DNA from: Oceanicoccus sagamiensis
GTDB taxonomy: Bacteria > Pseudomonadota > Gammaproteobacteria > Pseudomonadales > Dasaniaceae
Assembly (NCBI RefSeq): GCF_002117105.1
Contig: NZ_CP019343.1
Coordinates: 310,001-374,000 of the forward strand
Length of the DNA stretch: 64,000 nucleotides
Direction of reading: 5' to 3'
Position numbers and translations under genes: made by a program. Position 1 is the stretch's first letter. The number at the start of each line of letters is the position of its first letter. Under the pieces are notes generated by a model. That model had not been told where the DNA came from, ran no database searches, and worked only from the letters and a program-made list of their open reading frames with translations. Positions 8,815-18,210 of this stretch are shown piece after piece.

Positions 8815-9537
8815 ATGAAGATAAGATGGATGATAGCTGGCCTACTATTTTTTCATCTGAGCGAGGCAGCAGGTCTGAGCTTAAAAGGCTGGGCCTATGA
8901 TTTTTATAACCCTCAAATAACACAAAACAAATACCGCTCTCTATTCAAACTTGATCAGAACTCGCCCTACCAAAACATTAGAATAACAGCGACCTATAAC
9001 ACCGATATGCTATTCGAGCGCTGTGACAAAGAGCCTTTTGATTTTATTCATATACCTGAGAATACCGGCTTTGAACTGATTGCACGCTGTCACTATAGAG
9101 CCGTTTTGCAATCCATCGAAAAACCGACCATTTACACCCTCAACGATTTAGGCACTGCCCCTCTAGAGAAGATAAAAACGATAGGGGTTGTTAAAAACTC
9201 ACCGGCATCTCAATTTATAGCAACGGAAATGGGAAAGCTAGACAAGCAATGGCAAGTGATTGAATTCGACAATGGCGGCTCATTGATTTCTGCCTTATTC
9301 AACCAGAAAATTGATGCTCTGGTAGGCATCCCCGGTTTTATTGATTCAATTGACCAGAAATTTTCTAACAAAGTCACTACAGCTTATTCATTTAACATGA
9401 CAAAAAGAACACTGATACTTATTCCTGAGCGACTTAGCTCAGAGAAATCGCAATTTATTATCCGCTCCATTATAAAAAACCAGAATACTATTTATATTAA
9501 TCAGTTCAGTCCCTATCAAGCCGAAATACATCATTAA
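8815..9537 (+). CDS. Exported periplasmic-binding-protein-like protein
   Basis: 240 residues with a signal peptide (MIAGLLFFHLSEAAG). The fold pattern (FDFIHIPENTGFELIARC near residue 80, then IKTIGVVKNSPASQFIATEM, then LISALFNQKIDALVG) resembles PhnD-type or extracellular solute-binding proteins, with hinge strands and a second-lobe helix. No permease or ATPase gene is nearby, so it may be an orphan sensor or scavenging protein rather than part of a transporter. It follows the glycosyltransferase by 20 bases and is probably in the same transcript. Family assignment is moderate only. Confidence 0.6.
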   Translation: MKIRWMIAGLLFFHLSEAAGLSLKGWAYDFYNPQITQNKYRSLFKLDQNSPYQNIRITATYNTDMLFERCDKEPFDFIHIPENTGFELIARCHYRAVLQSIEKPTIYTLNDLGTAPLEKIKTIGVVKNSPASQFIATEMGKLDKQWQVIEFDNGGSLISALFNQKIDALVGIPGFIDSIDQKFSNKVTTAYSFNMTKRTLILIPERLSSEKSQFIIRSIIKNQNTIYINQFSPYQAEIHH

Positions 9538-9560
9538 TCATAAAATCTGGAATTACCTGT

Positions 9561-10214
9561 ATGAAAACAATAATTCTCACTACCCTCTTTTGCTGCCTGA
9601 TACTACCTATCAACGCTCTGGCCGGTGGCCATAAAGAAGTTCTACCGATGGTCGATATCACTGTCGATCCAACCGTTGAAGCTGAGGTGACAGCCGTTAT
9701 CCATGAAACTGCCAGACGCTGGAGCTCGCAGCAGTTTTCCACTCTGCTTGAGCTCTGGGACCCCAATGAGCCTTTTCCCACCTATTTGGGCGAGGAGCAG
9801 CAACAGTGGTTTGTAGGCTGGGAGAGACTCAATGCCTACCTTGATCCACCACGCCCAAACCCGGCCGTGGAAGCTATTCGCCAGGAAATGTTTGATATTC
9901 AGGTTAAGCAAATTGCTCCTGATTTAGCGATTGCTTTTTTCTATATGCACTTTGAAATGAAGGTGATAAAAGCCAAACCCTTTGGTGAGGATATTCGCGC
10001 CAGTGCAGTGTTGCGTAAAACCGATAAAGGCTGGAAATATATTCACTGGGCGGAATCACCCAAAAACCCCAAAGTCTATATTGAAGATTTGTTTGAGCAG
10101 GATGTTAAGCCTGGCTGGGATGAGTTTTATAAGCAGGCACAAAAGGATAAAAAAGCTTATTGGAAAGAAAAGCGCGCTCGGAAAAAGGCGGCAAAAGAAG
10201 CCGCCAAGCAGTAA
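9561..10214 (+). CDS. Exported SnoaL/NTF2-like protein with a basic C-terminal tail
   Basis: 217 residues. Signal peptide MKTIILTTLFCCLILPINALAG. The core (residues about 40-165) looks like a DUF4440/SnoaL-type cone: VIHETARRWSSQQFSTLLELWD at the start and GWKYIHWAES at the end are typical of that fold. The last 45 residues are lysine-rich and coiled (KAYWKEKRARKKAAKEAAKQ). A catalytic function cannot be assigned. Last gene of the forward cluster that begins with the kinase-like gene; no clear terminator follows, but a dispersed palindromic repeat does. Confidence 0.7.
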   Translation: MKTIILTTLFCCLILPINALAGGHKEVLPMVDITVDPTVEAEVTAVIHETARRWSSQQFSTLLELWDPNEPFPTYLGEEQQQWFVGWERLNAYLDPPRPNPAVEAIRQEMFDIQVKQIAPDLAIAFFYMHFEMKVIKAKPFGEDIRASAVLRKTDKGWKYIHWAESPKNPKVYIEDLFEQDVKPGWDEFYKQAQKDKKAYWKEKRARKKAAKEAAKQ

Positions 10215-10283
10215 ACCTTAAAACGTCATTGCCGGCTATGCGCATGACTGCCAGAGACAAACACTGTAGATAAGGCCAAGCCC

Positions 10284-10353
10284 GTAGGGTGGATTATAAT
10301 CCACCGGTTATCGTGGTTTCTGACCGGGATGGGTGGATTATAATCCACCCTAC
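10284..10353. repeat. Dispersed double-palindrome repeat, copy 1
   Basis: Two perfect copies of the palindrome GGTGGATTATAATCCACC (about 10288-10305 and 10332-10349) separated by a variable 25-base centre, with outer ends GTAG and CTAC. The whole unit is an inverted repeat. Confidence 0.9.
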
Positions 10354-10505
10354 AATCCGAGTTCTTATTGTCTTAAAACTCCTGCATTTCTCCGGACAGT
10401 ATTGCGCTTATACAGATCGGCACTGGCCAGTATTTATATGCCCTCTCATTGTTCAGTCATTCTCGCCCCACAGAAGCAGCCACTCTGTAGCCGTTTACTC
10501 ACTAT

Positions 10506-10991
10506 TTAGCTCCAGTCATTATTACTATATAGGGTCTTTTTTCCTGAATATGCGTCGTACAAAGCCTTATGCGCGGCAAACGAAAATGTATCGTCTCGTT
10601 CAGGATAGCGTGCAATCCATTCAGTCAGCATGGCCAAATTGTCATCCTGAGCAGCTTTTGAAGGGTATTTATGCGGCTCCCATGGGCGATTCTTTGCATT
10701 TTCTATACAGAGCTCAACCGGGAGATTAGTAAATATAATCTCTGTTGCCGTAGAGACTATCAGAGCTAATAAATCGCTATAACAACCTTCAATCACCCAA
10801 GCTTTATGAGCGCTAACAAAACGACCAATCTCTTTGGATGACTGCTCAATAGGCACTCTTTCTGGGGGAGAAGTAGGTTTCCATGCGAGAGTATCCAGAT
10901 CTAAATGCACCAAGCCCTGAGAATGGCTTAACTGCCTGGCCAGGGTAGATTTACCGGAGCCTGAATTTCCAAAAATAACAATCTTACTCAA
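10506..10991 (-). CDS. Small P-loop nucleotide kinase-like protein
   Basis: 161 residues. Walker A GNSGSGKST at residues 8-16, then LVHLDLDTLAWKP, which matches the adenylate/topology-type small ATPases often annotated as AAA or shikimate-kinase-like (FlaR/YdhF group). The arginine-rich lid region contains ENAKNRPWEPHKYPS. It likely phosphorylates a small molecule; substrate unknown. First of a tight minus-strand group with GFA and VOC genes upstream (16 and 23 base gaps). Confidence 0.8.
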   Translation of the reverse strand: MSKIVIFGNSGSGKSTLARQLSHSQGLVHLDLDTLAWKPTSPPERVPIEQSSKEIGRFVSAHKAWVIEGCYSDLLALIVSTATEIIFTNLPVELCIENAKNRPWEPHKYPSKAAQDDNLAMLTEWIARYPERDDTFSFAAHKALYDAYSGKKTLYSNNDWS

Positions 10992-11007
10992 ACCGAACGA
11001 CCTTCTG

Positions 11008-11424
11008 CTAAGACATTTTAATCAATACCGGGCAGCACCAGTGTTGCTGCCAGCGCTGCTTTTTCTGCTCAGCAGACTGATCGCCAAGTTTCATTTCAAC
11101 AGGGGGAGCAAAGCCTAATTGACTGCTGAGATGATTAGCATTTAATGCTCCGTAAAGCTCACCGTCAATCTCAGCAGTGACAAAAATCAGTTGATCGCAG
11201 CTTGTGCACTCATGGAAGCCCGCGCTAGCAGAGCCATGCTGAACCACCTTATGCAGGCTACTATTATGAATAACGACTTCAAATCTTGAATTGGGCTTGC
11301 TGACATAAGCAGCTGACCTGGCCTGGCAGTAAGTGCACTGGCAAGCTCTCGGCACAAAGCAGTAATCAACGGTATGCCAAATAATTTCTATATTTTTGCA
11401 ATCGCAGTTGCCGTATAGACTCAT
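11008..11424 (-). CDS. GFA-family (CENP-V/GFA) zinc protein
   Basis: 138 residues. Zinc ligands are visible as NCDCKN (8-10), CQCTYC (about 28-33) and CTSC (about 72-75), the pattern of glutathione-dependent formaldehyde-activating (GFA) proteins. These bind zinc and are thought to act on glutathione adducts or small carbonyl compounds. Lies between a small kinase and a glyoxalase-fold protein; such small detoxification-type genes often sit together. Confidence 0.85.
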   Translation of the reverse strand: MSLYGNCDCKNIEIIWHTVDYCFVPRACQCTYCQARSAAYVSKPNSRFEVVIHNSSLHKVVQHGSASAGFHECTSCDQLIFVTAEIDGELYGALNANHLSSQLGFAPPVEMKLGDQSAEQKKQRWQQHWCCPVLIKMS

Positions 11425-11447
11425 ACTGCCTCCCGTTGACGCAAGCT

Positions 11448-11858
11448 TTAGTTATCTTCTGGCCCTACCCACTCGAAAGGATTGTAGGCTATTTCCCACA
11501 AGTGTTCATCCAGGTCCTTGATATATCCATGATAGCCACCCCAATCAGCGGGTTGAGCAGGCTTTACCAATATGGCACCCGCCGCCAACACTTCTGCCAT
11601 TAATTGATCAACTTCCGATTCTGATGTCACATTATGGGCCAGGCTAAAAGCGTTATAACCAGTACCTTCAGCAGAAACTGTGGCATCTTTGGCCAGATCC
11701 TCTCGCTCTGACAAACCAAGCCATGTGCCGTTTAAGTCGAAAAAAGCAACCGCTGGTGCGGACTCTATCTGCGGAAAGCCAAAGACCTCACGGTAAAATT
11801 GACTGGCCTTTGCGATATCATTAACGGCAAGAGCTATCATGCTGATTCTTGGTTTCAT
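11448..11858 (-). CDS. VOC-family (glyoxalase/bleomycin-resistance fold) protein
   Basis: 136 residues. Opens with ISMIALAVNDIAKASQFYREVFGF and closes with GYIKDLDEHLWEIAYNP, the paired beta-alpha-beta-beta-beta modules of the VOC fold with a metal-binding His and Glu at the ends. Likely a dioxygenase, lyase or antibiotic-binding protein; nothing in the sequence fixes which. Start ATG at 11858 has a GGAG-type ribosome binding site (GGAGACC) upstream. Confidence 0.85.
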   Translation of the reverse strand: MKPRISMIALAVNDIAKASQFYREVFGFPQIESAPAVAFFDLNGTWLGLSEREDLAKDATVSAEGTGYNAFSLAHNVTSESEVDQLMAEVLAAGAILVKPAQPADWGGYHGYIKDLDEHLWEIAYNPFEWVGPEDN

Positions 11859-11980
11859 AAGGTCTCCTTCCAGCTCGTAATTAGCAGCCTAATTTTTTAA
11901 CCACGCTGACTGAATTATTGATTAAGCAAAGTACGCTCAAATAATTTGGCAATTTTGGCAAGAAATTAACAACTAAATAG

Positions 11981-12451
11981 CTAACAAACTTCCGGTGACC
12001 AAAGACTTTTCATTTGCGATGTATAGAGATTGGTAATAGCAGCCTCAATCTCAGCCCCCCAATCAGGCTTGCAGGGAGTCTCTACGGGGTAATACGCTTT
12101 TTTATCGACAACAATATGCTTGATCACGGAACCCTGACTGACCAGTTCGCCTTTTACCAAAGGTAATGACTGGTAGATTAACTGTCGCCCCATTCCTTGA
12201 CCGTGCATCTCGGGCAATAGGGCAATCTGCTCTAACTCCAGTACTGTCTCTGCACGAAAACCACTTTTCTGTGCCCAGATAATATAACCGACTACCACCC
12301 GGTCAACTTCAGCAACAAAGCCCAGAAATCGAGGAAAGGCATTGAGATGGCACTCCAGCCATTCAAAGGAGAGCTTTTCGTGCCTAAAGGCTTCTTTGTG
12401 TACCTGTGAAGCCCCCATCAGGTCATCCCTTGTCATCAATCGTATATTCAC
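11981..12451 (-). CDS. GNAT-family N-acetyltransferase
   Basis: 156 residues. Has the acetyl-CoA pyrophosphate loop LPEMHGQGMGRQLI (about residues 78-91) after the beta-4 strand ELEQIAL. The C-terminal third is unusual in carrying two or three cysteines. Substrate unknown. It is upstream of the VOC/GFA/kinase group in the same direction, separated by 122 bases. Confidence 0.85.
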   Translation of the reverse strand: MNIRLMTRDDLMGASQVHKEAFRHEKLSFEWLECHLNAFPRFLGFVAEVDRVVVGYIIWAQKSGFRAETVLELEQIALLPEMHGQGMGRQLIYQSLPLVKGELVSQGSVIKHIVVDKKAYYPVETPCKPDWGAEIEAAITNLYTSQMKSLWSPEVC

Positions 12452-12572
12452 AATAACATCCTATAGTTGCCAAATAGACTGGCTGCTAGGATCTATGAAA
12501 TAAAACCGAAATGCTAGGACATAAATGACAAGAAAATTTAACATTTTTGACGGCTGGCTTAGGCATTATCAC

Positions 12573-12606
12573 CCGCAAAAAAAAAGCCGCTCATGTGAGC
12601 GGCTTT
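12573..12606 (-). terminator. Rho-independent terminator of the thrS-merR block
   Basis: Stem AAAGCCGCTCA/TGAGCGGCTTT around a short loop, followed on the minus strand by a run of nine T. It lies 30 bases after the merR-like stop codon. Confidence 0.9.
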
Positions 12607-12634
12607 TCAATATCCAGACAATCTATAAAACTTA

Positions 12635-12991
12635 TCAGGCTTTTAACACCAATAAGACATCTTCTAATTCGTTGATCATTTGACGCAGCATTTGCTTGTA
12701 ATCACCGGCTTCAACTTCGGTCTCTTCACCGGACATACGCTGACGCGCACCACCAATGGTATAACCCTGATCGTATAGCAGGCTACGGATCTGGCGAATT
12801 AAGATAACATCTTCACGCTGATAGTAGCGGCGGTTACCGCGACGCTTAACAGGTTTTAGATTGGGAAATTCTTGCTCCCAGTAACGCAGTACATGCGGCT
12901 TAACCGCACACAGGTCACTGACTTCGCCAATGGTAAAGTAACGCTTACCCGGAATTACCGGTAATTCGTCGTTATTGCTCGGTTCCAACAT
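12635..12991 (-). CDS. MerR-family transcriptional regulator
   Basis: 118 residues. The winged-helix DNA-binding domain is intact ([15 protein letters not shown], then VLRYWEQEF, then [13 protein letters not shown]), followed by a dimerisation helix. No effector-binding domain or metal-binding cysteines are present. This is the small MerR protein found immediately after ihfA in many gammaproteobacteria. Its start overlaps the ihfA stop by 20 bases, so translation is coupled. The target genes are not known. Confidence 0.95.
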   Translation of the reverse strand: MLEPSNNDELPVIPGKRYFTIGEVSDLCAVKPHVLRYWEQEFPNLKPVKRRGNRRYYQREDVILIRQIRSLLYDQGYTIGGARQRMSGEETEVEAGDYKQMLRQMINELEDVLLVLKA

Positions 12992-13274
12992 ACGCTTCTA
13001 CTCGTGCTTTTAGCTTCTGGCCGGGGCGGAATGTCACCACTCGTCGGGCAGAAATGGGGATCTCTTCCCCTGTTTTCGGATTGCGACCAGGGCGCTGGCT
13101 CTTGTCGCGAAGGTCAAAGTTGCCAAAACCTGACAGCTTTACCTGCTCATTGTCTTCGAGAGAGTGTCGAATCTCTTCAAAGAAGTGCTCTACCACCTCT
13201 TTGGCTTCTCGTTTATTCAGCCCTAGTTCTTCATATAGCTTTTCGGCCATTTCGGACTTGGTCAAAGCTGTCAT
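12972..13274 (-). CDS. ihfA: Integration host factor subunit alpha
   Basis: 100 residues, the usual length. Signature [21 protein letters not shown] (split here as [10 protein letters not shown] and [10 protein letters not shown]) covers the DNA-bending beta arm with its intercalating proline. IHF-alpha pairs with the beta subunit, which is encoded at 40533-40832, to bend DNA at recombination, replication and promoter sites. Located directly after pheT, as in Pseudomonas and E. coli. Confidence 0.98.
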   Translation of the reverse strand: MTALTKSEMAEKLYEELGLNKREAKEVVEHFFEEIRHSLEDNEQVKLSGFGNFDLRDKSQRPGRNPKTGEEIPISARRVVTFRPGQKLKARVEAYVGTEQ

Positions 13275-13321
13275 TCACTCGCTTCCCATAACTAGTATCG
13301 TCAGCGTGATTGCCGACTTGT

Positions 13322-15712
13322 TTAGTTCCTTAACGTAGCGCCAAACCGGCTTTGCAGTTCTGACACCACGCGATCAACAGAGGCATTGACCTCATCTTCA
13401 TTAAGAGTGCGCGAAGAATGCTGATACGTCAAGCCGAGAGCCAGACTTTTTTCTTTAAGATCAATACCTTTACCCTCATAGATGTCAAACAACCTGAGGT
13501 TACGAAGATCTTCACCGGCTACGGATTGTACGGTTTCCAGCACAGCACCCGCCTCTATCTCTCGGTTTATAAGGATAGCCAAGTCTCGGCGAACTTCCGG
13601 GAATTTTGACAGTTCTGTGAACTTTGGTAGCTCAGATTCGGTAATAGCCGACAATTTCACCTCAAACAGGTAGATTGTTTGCGCAAAACCGAGTTTTTTC
13701 TGGAGTTCGGGGTGGATAGCACCAATATAGCCAACAATCGCTTCACCCTGTTTGATAGCCGCTGTTTGCCCGGGATGTAGTGCCGGGTGCTCACCTTTGG
13801 CAAATGACAGCTCGGTATTATTACCAGCCAGAGCAATCACCGACTCAAGATCACCTTTGAGGTCATAGAAATCGACTAAGTCACCGTTTTCTGACCAGGA
13901 TTCAGGCTCACGACGACCGGTAATAGCGCCCGCTAGCATAGCGTCCTGCTCTGGCAGGCCATCGGCTTGAGGGATAAAACGCAGGCCACTCTCAAAGATA
14001 CGCACACGGTTTTGCTGGCGATTGAGGTTGTGTTCCATGGTATTTAACAGGCCAGGCCATAAACTGGTGCGCATAACCGCCATATCGGCAGAAATGGGGT
14101 TGGCCAGTGCTACGGTGTCATCTTGTGGGCAAATTAGCTGCTGAGCCTTAGGCTCCACAAAACAGTAAGTGATCGCTTCCTGATAGCCCTTGGCCACAAG
14201 CTGGCGACGGATGGCCTTAAGGCCAATTTTGGTTTCAGTCTTGGGCTTTAATTTCAGATCAGCAGTAATATTGGTCACCGGCAGGCGGTTATAGCCGTAG
14301 ATACGGGCAATCTCCTCCAACAGGTCGGCTTCAATGGCAATATCGAAGCGCCATGAAGGTGAGCCTACACTCCAGCCCTGGTCGTTTTCAGTCACCGCCA
14401 AACCCAAGCGGGTTAGCATATCGGTGACTTCAGCTTTCTCGATATTAAGGCCAAGCAGCTTCTCGATTCTGGCTTCACGCAATTCGATAGTGGCTGAGGT
14501 GGGTAAATCCGCCGCTGAGCTGACTTCAATAACTGGCCCAACTTCACCCCCCACAATACTTTGCAGCAATTGCGTAGCACGCTCCATAGCGGTCACTTGC
14601 AGCTCGTAATCCACACCACGCTCAAAGCGGTGAGATGAATCTGTATGCAAACCGTAGTTACGGGCTCGGCCAGCAATCTTAACGGGAGTAAAGAATGCTG
14701 ATTCCAGGAAGATATCTTTAGTCTCGGTATTAACAGCAGTCGCATCGCCACCCATAATACCGGCCAGGGCAACTGCTTTTTGATGATCAGCAATAACCAG
14801 GCTTTCAGCTTTCAGCTCCAGCTCCTGACCATCTAGCAAGACCAGCTTCTCACCCTGTTCTGCGTGACGAACACGGATACCGCCTTCTAACCGGTTTAAG
14901 TCGAAGGCATGCATAGGCTGGCCCAACTCTAATAAGACGTAGTTGGTAACATCCACAACAGCATCAATCGAGCGAATACCTGAGCGGCGCAGTTTTTCCT
15001 GCATCCATAACGGGCTTGGCTTAGAAACGTCAACACCGCGAATAACACGCCCTACATAGCGTGAACAATCAGCACCGGCCAAAATCTCAACAGGCAAGGT
15101 ATCATCAATTTGAGCAGCAACAGGTTTAATCTCAGGAGCCGTTACTTCTGCTTTATAAAGCACACCCGCATCACGGGCGATACCGGCAATGCTTAAACAA
15201 TCAGCACGGTTAGGCGTCAGATCAACTTCGATAATGGTGTCATCCAACTCAAGGTAGTCACGCAGATTAGTGCCAACCGGTGCATCCGCAGCCAGCTCCA
15301 TCAAACCTTCATCCGCATCAGAAAGCTGTAATTCTTTTTCGGCACATAACATACCGAAAGATTCTACGCCGCGCAGTTTGGCTTTTTTGATCTTAAACCC
15401 TTTGGCATCGTCAGAAGGCAATATAGCGCCAACCGTTGCAAAAGGAATTTTAATACCAGCACGGGCATTGGGGGCTCCGCAAACAACCTGCACCACTTCA
15501 TCGCCGCCAGCCACCTGGCAAACCCGCAATTTATCGGCATCGGGATGCTGCTCAATGGAAAGTATTTCACCGACAACAACGCCAGTAAATTCACCGGCAA
15601 CATCTTCGGTACCATCAACTTCTAAACCGGCCATGGTAATTTGTTCAACTAATTCATCGGTAGAAACGTTGGGGTTTACCCATTCGCGCAGCCACTTTTC
15701 GCTGATTTTCAT
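13322..15712 (-). CDS. pheT: Phenylalanine-tRNA ligase beta subunit
   Basis: 796 residues, normal for the family. Order: EMAP-like tRNA-binding domain (residues about 40-150), B3/B4 editing domain, B5, the catalytic-like core, and the ferredoxin-fold anticodon-binding domain at the end (FTELSKFPEVRRDLAI, then the C-terminal LQSRFGATLRN). It forms the alpha2-beta2 enzyme with PheS and charges tRNA-Phe. Separated from pheS by 111 bases that contain a dispersed palindromic repeat, which is unusual because the two are normally close or coupled. Confidence 0.98.
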   Translation of the reverse strand: MKISEKWLREWVNPNVSTDELVEQITMAGLEVDGTEDVAGEFTGVVVGEILSIEQHPDADKLRVCQVAGGDEVVQVVCGAPNARAGIKIPFATVGAILPSDDAKGFKIKKAKLRGVESFGMLCAEKELQLSDADEGLMELAADAPVGTNLRDYLELDDTIIEVDLTPNRADCLSIAGIARDAGVLYKAEVTAPEIKPVAAQIDDTLPVEILAGADCSRYVGRVIRGVDVSKPSPLWMQEKLRRSGIRSIDAVVDVTNYVLLELGQPMHAFDLNRLEGGIRVRHAEQGEKLVLLDGQELELKAESLVIADHQKAVALAGIMGGDATAVNTETKDIFLESAFFTPVKIAGRARNYGLHTDSSHRFERGVDYELQVTAMERATQLLQSIVGGEVGPVIEVSSAADLPTSATIELREARIEKLLGLNIEKAEVTDMLTRLGLAVTENDQGWSVGSPSWRFDIAIEADLLEEIARIYGYNRLPVTNITADLKLKPKTETKIGLKAIRRQLVAKGYQEAITYCFVEPKAQQLICPQDDTVALANPISADMAVMRTSLWPGLLNTMEHNLNRQQNRVRIFESGLRFIPQADGLPEQDAMLAGAITGRREPESWSENGDLVDFYDLKGDLESVIALAGNNTELSFAKGEHPALHPGQTAAIKQGEAIVGYIGAIHPELQKKLGFAQTIYLFEVKLSAITESELPKFTELSKFPEVRRDLAILINREIEAGAVLETVQSVAGEDLRNLRLFDIYEGKGIDLKEKSLALGLTYQHSSRTLNEDEVNASVDRVVSELQSRFGATLRN

Positions 15713-15740
15713 TGTTATCTAATCTCTAAAAAACTTAATG

Positions 15741-15816
15741 TTGGGTGGGTGTTAATCCATCGCTGTGGTGAAGGTGGATTATAATCCACCCTACGTAGGG
15801 TGGATCGTGATCCACC
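15741..15816. repeat. Dispersed double-palindrome repeat, copy 2 (pheT-pheS spacer)
   Basis: Two abutting arms at 15773-15794 (GGTGGATTATAATCCACC plus CTAC) and 15795-15816 (GTAG plus GGTGGATCGTGATCCACC), preceded by a decayed third arm at about 15743-15760. Sits inside the pheS-pheT operon. Confidence 0.9.
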
Positions 15817-15823
15817 ACCGGTG

Positions 15824-16840
<1,017 letters not shown>

Positions 16841-16888
16841 CTATTCGCTTCTCTATGTAAGTGTCTTATTTTCTGTACTGTTAAAACG

Positions 16889-16924
16889 ACAATAGGGAAA
16901 GAGCGGCAGCCCTTTCCCTATTGT
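16889..16924 (-). terminator. Strong hairpin between rplT and pheS (terminator or attenuator)
   Basis: Perfect 13-bp stem ACAATAGGGAAAG/CTTTCCCTATTGT with a 10-base loop. On the minus strand it is followed by CGTTTTAAC, a short T run. In E. coli pheST expression is controlled by attenuation; no leader peptide with clustered Phe codons was found here, so simple (partial) termination is also possible. Confidence 0.75.
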
Positions 16925-16960
16925 GTGGTAATGCTTAACGGTCTTGCGACCGACTCGTCA

Positions 16961-17317
16961 TTACGCCAAGGCTGCTTTTGCTTTCTCTACGATGGCGGCA
17001 AAAGCGGCTTTGTCATGTACTGCCAAATCAGCAAGAACACGGCGATCAAGGCCGATTTCTGCTTTCTTCAGACCAGCGATCAGGCGGCTATAAGCCAAAC
17101 CGTTAGCGCGAGACTGGGCATTGATACGAGTGATCCAAAGGGCGCGGAACTGACGCTTACGCTGACGACGGTCACGGTAGGCGTATTGACCAGCTTTGAT
17201 AACAGCTTGCTTGGCAACACGAAATACACGTGAACGGGCACCATAGTAACCCTTGGCTTGTTTTAAAATCTTTTTGTGACGACGGTGTGCTACCACACCA
17301 CGTTTTACGCGAGGCAT
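16961..17317 (-). CDS. rplT: Large ribosomal subunit protein bL20
   Basis: 118 residues, standard length. Begins [29 protein letters not shown] in pieces ([27 protein letters not shown]), the conserved 23S rRNA-binding N-terminus. Needed for 50S assembly, and in E. coli also a repressor of the infC-rpmI-rplT messenger. Follows rpmI by 39 bases. Confidence 0.98.
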   Translation of the reverse strand: MPRVKRGVVAHRRHKKILKQAKGYYGARSRVFRVAKQAVIKAGQYAYRDRRQRKRQFRALWITRINAQSRANGLAYSRLIAGLKKAEIGLDRRVLADLAVHDKAAFAAIVEKAKAALA

Positions 17318-17356
17318 ATTAGTCTCCTAAATCTATTCCAGTGAGTGTGACGGCGA

Positions 17357-17551
17357 TTACTTCGCACGCAACATACGATCGATAAGCACTTTATCTGAGG
17401 CGTGAACCTGAGAAGTTCCACGTAGCTGACGCTTACGTTTAGTGGTCATCTTGGTCAAGATGTGACTTTTATGGGCGCTTTTACGTTTGTAACCAGAAGA
17501 GGTCTTCTTGAAACGTTTAGCTGCCCCGCTATGTACTTTAGCTTTTGGCAT
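17357..17551 (-). CDS. rpmI: Large ribosomal subunit protein bL35
   Basis: 64 residues. [20 protein letters not shown] and [14 protein letters not shown] are the family signatures. Lies between infC and rplT as in most bacteria. A run of nine A/T after infC (around 17600) separates it from infC. Confidence 0.98.
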   Translation of the reverse strand: MPKAKVHSGAAKRFKKTSSGYKRKSAHKSHILTKMTTKRKRQLRGTSQVHASDKVLIDRMLRAK

Positions 17552-17637
17552 CGTTAGATACTCCGCATTTGGGACTGATAAATCAGTCTAAATAGTTAAA
17601 AAAAAACAGAAGTTAATAGGCCCTATGAGCTCACTAT

Positions 17638-18168
17638 TTACTTCTTCTTACTTTTTGGGGCAATGACCATCGTCAGCTGACGACCTTCCATCTTTGGAAA
17701 CTGCTCTACAGTCCCTAACTCAGCCAGATCACCTTCGATCCTTTTCAGTAGGTCCATACCAATTTCCTGATGGGCCATTTCACGGCCGCGGTAACGTAGT
17801 GTTACTTTGGCTTTGTCCCCGTGCTCAAGGAAACGTACCAGGTTGCGTAGTTTTACCTGATAATCCCCTTCTTCCGTCCCAGGACGAAATTTCATCTCCT
17901 TAACCTGTGTCCGCACCTGCTTCTTCTTCTGAGCAGCCTGCTGTTTTTTAGCTTCGAACACATGTTTACCGTAGTCCATGATCTTACAGACTATCGGATC
18001 GGAATCTGCTATTTGTACCAGATCGAGTGACGCCTCAGCCGCAGCTTGGCGTGCTTCTTCGATGGGTACGATGCCTACTTGCTCACCTTCGGCACCTATT
18101 AGGCGGACTTCTTTGGCGTCGATCTCATCATTGATCGTGGCCCGCTTGCTTTTACCTTTTTGCTTAAT
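17638..18168 (-). CDS. infC: Translation initiation factor IF-3, ATT start
   Basis: 176 residues when begun at the ATT codon at 18168-18166; a scan limited to ATG/GTG/TTG would start at 17979 and lose 63 residues. The upstream part is clearly coding: [18 protein letters not shown], then [19 protein letters not shown], then the ATG-linked [19 protein letters not shown] lies seven to eight bases before the ATT. The AUU start is conserved in infC of most gammaproteobacteria and lets IF-3 repress its own translation. IF-3 binds the 30S subunit and checks the initiator codon. Starts 42 bases after thrS. Confidence 0.97.
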   Translation of the reverse strand: MKQKGKSKRATINDEIDAKEVRLIGAEGEQVGIVPIEEARQAAAEASLDLVQIADSDPIVCKIMDYGKHVFEAKKQQAAQKKKQVRTQVKEMKFRPGTEEGDYQVKLRNLVRFLEHGDKAKVTLRYRGREMAHQEIGMDLLKRIEGDLAELGTVEQFPKMEGRQLTMVIAPKSKKK

Positions 18169-18210
18169 CGTTAATCTCCGGTTTTGTCCAGGTTCAGTCT
18201 TCAGACCAGC

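Noticed and set aside
10289-10729. 146-codon plus-strand frame over repeat copy 1 and the kinase gene
   Set aside because: It reads through the repeat and opposite an intact P-loop protein.
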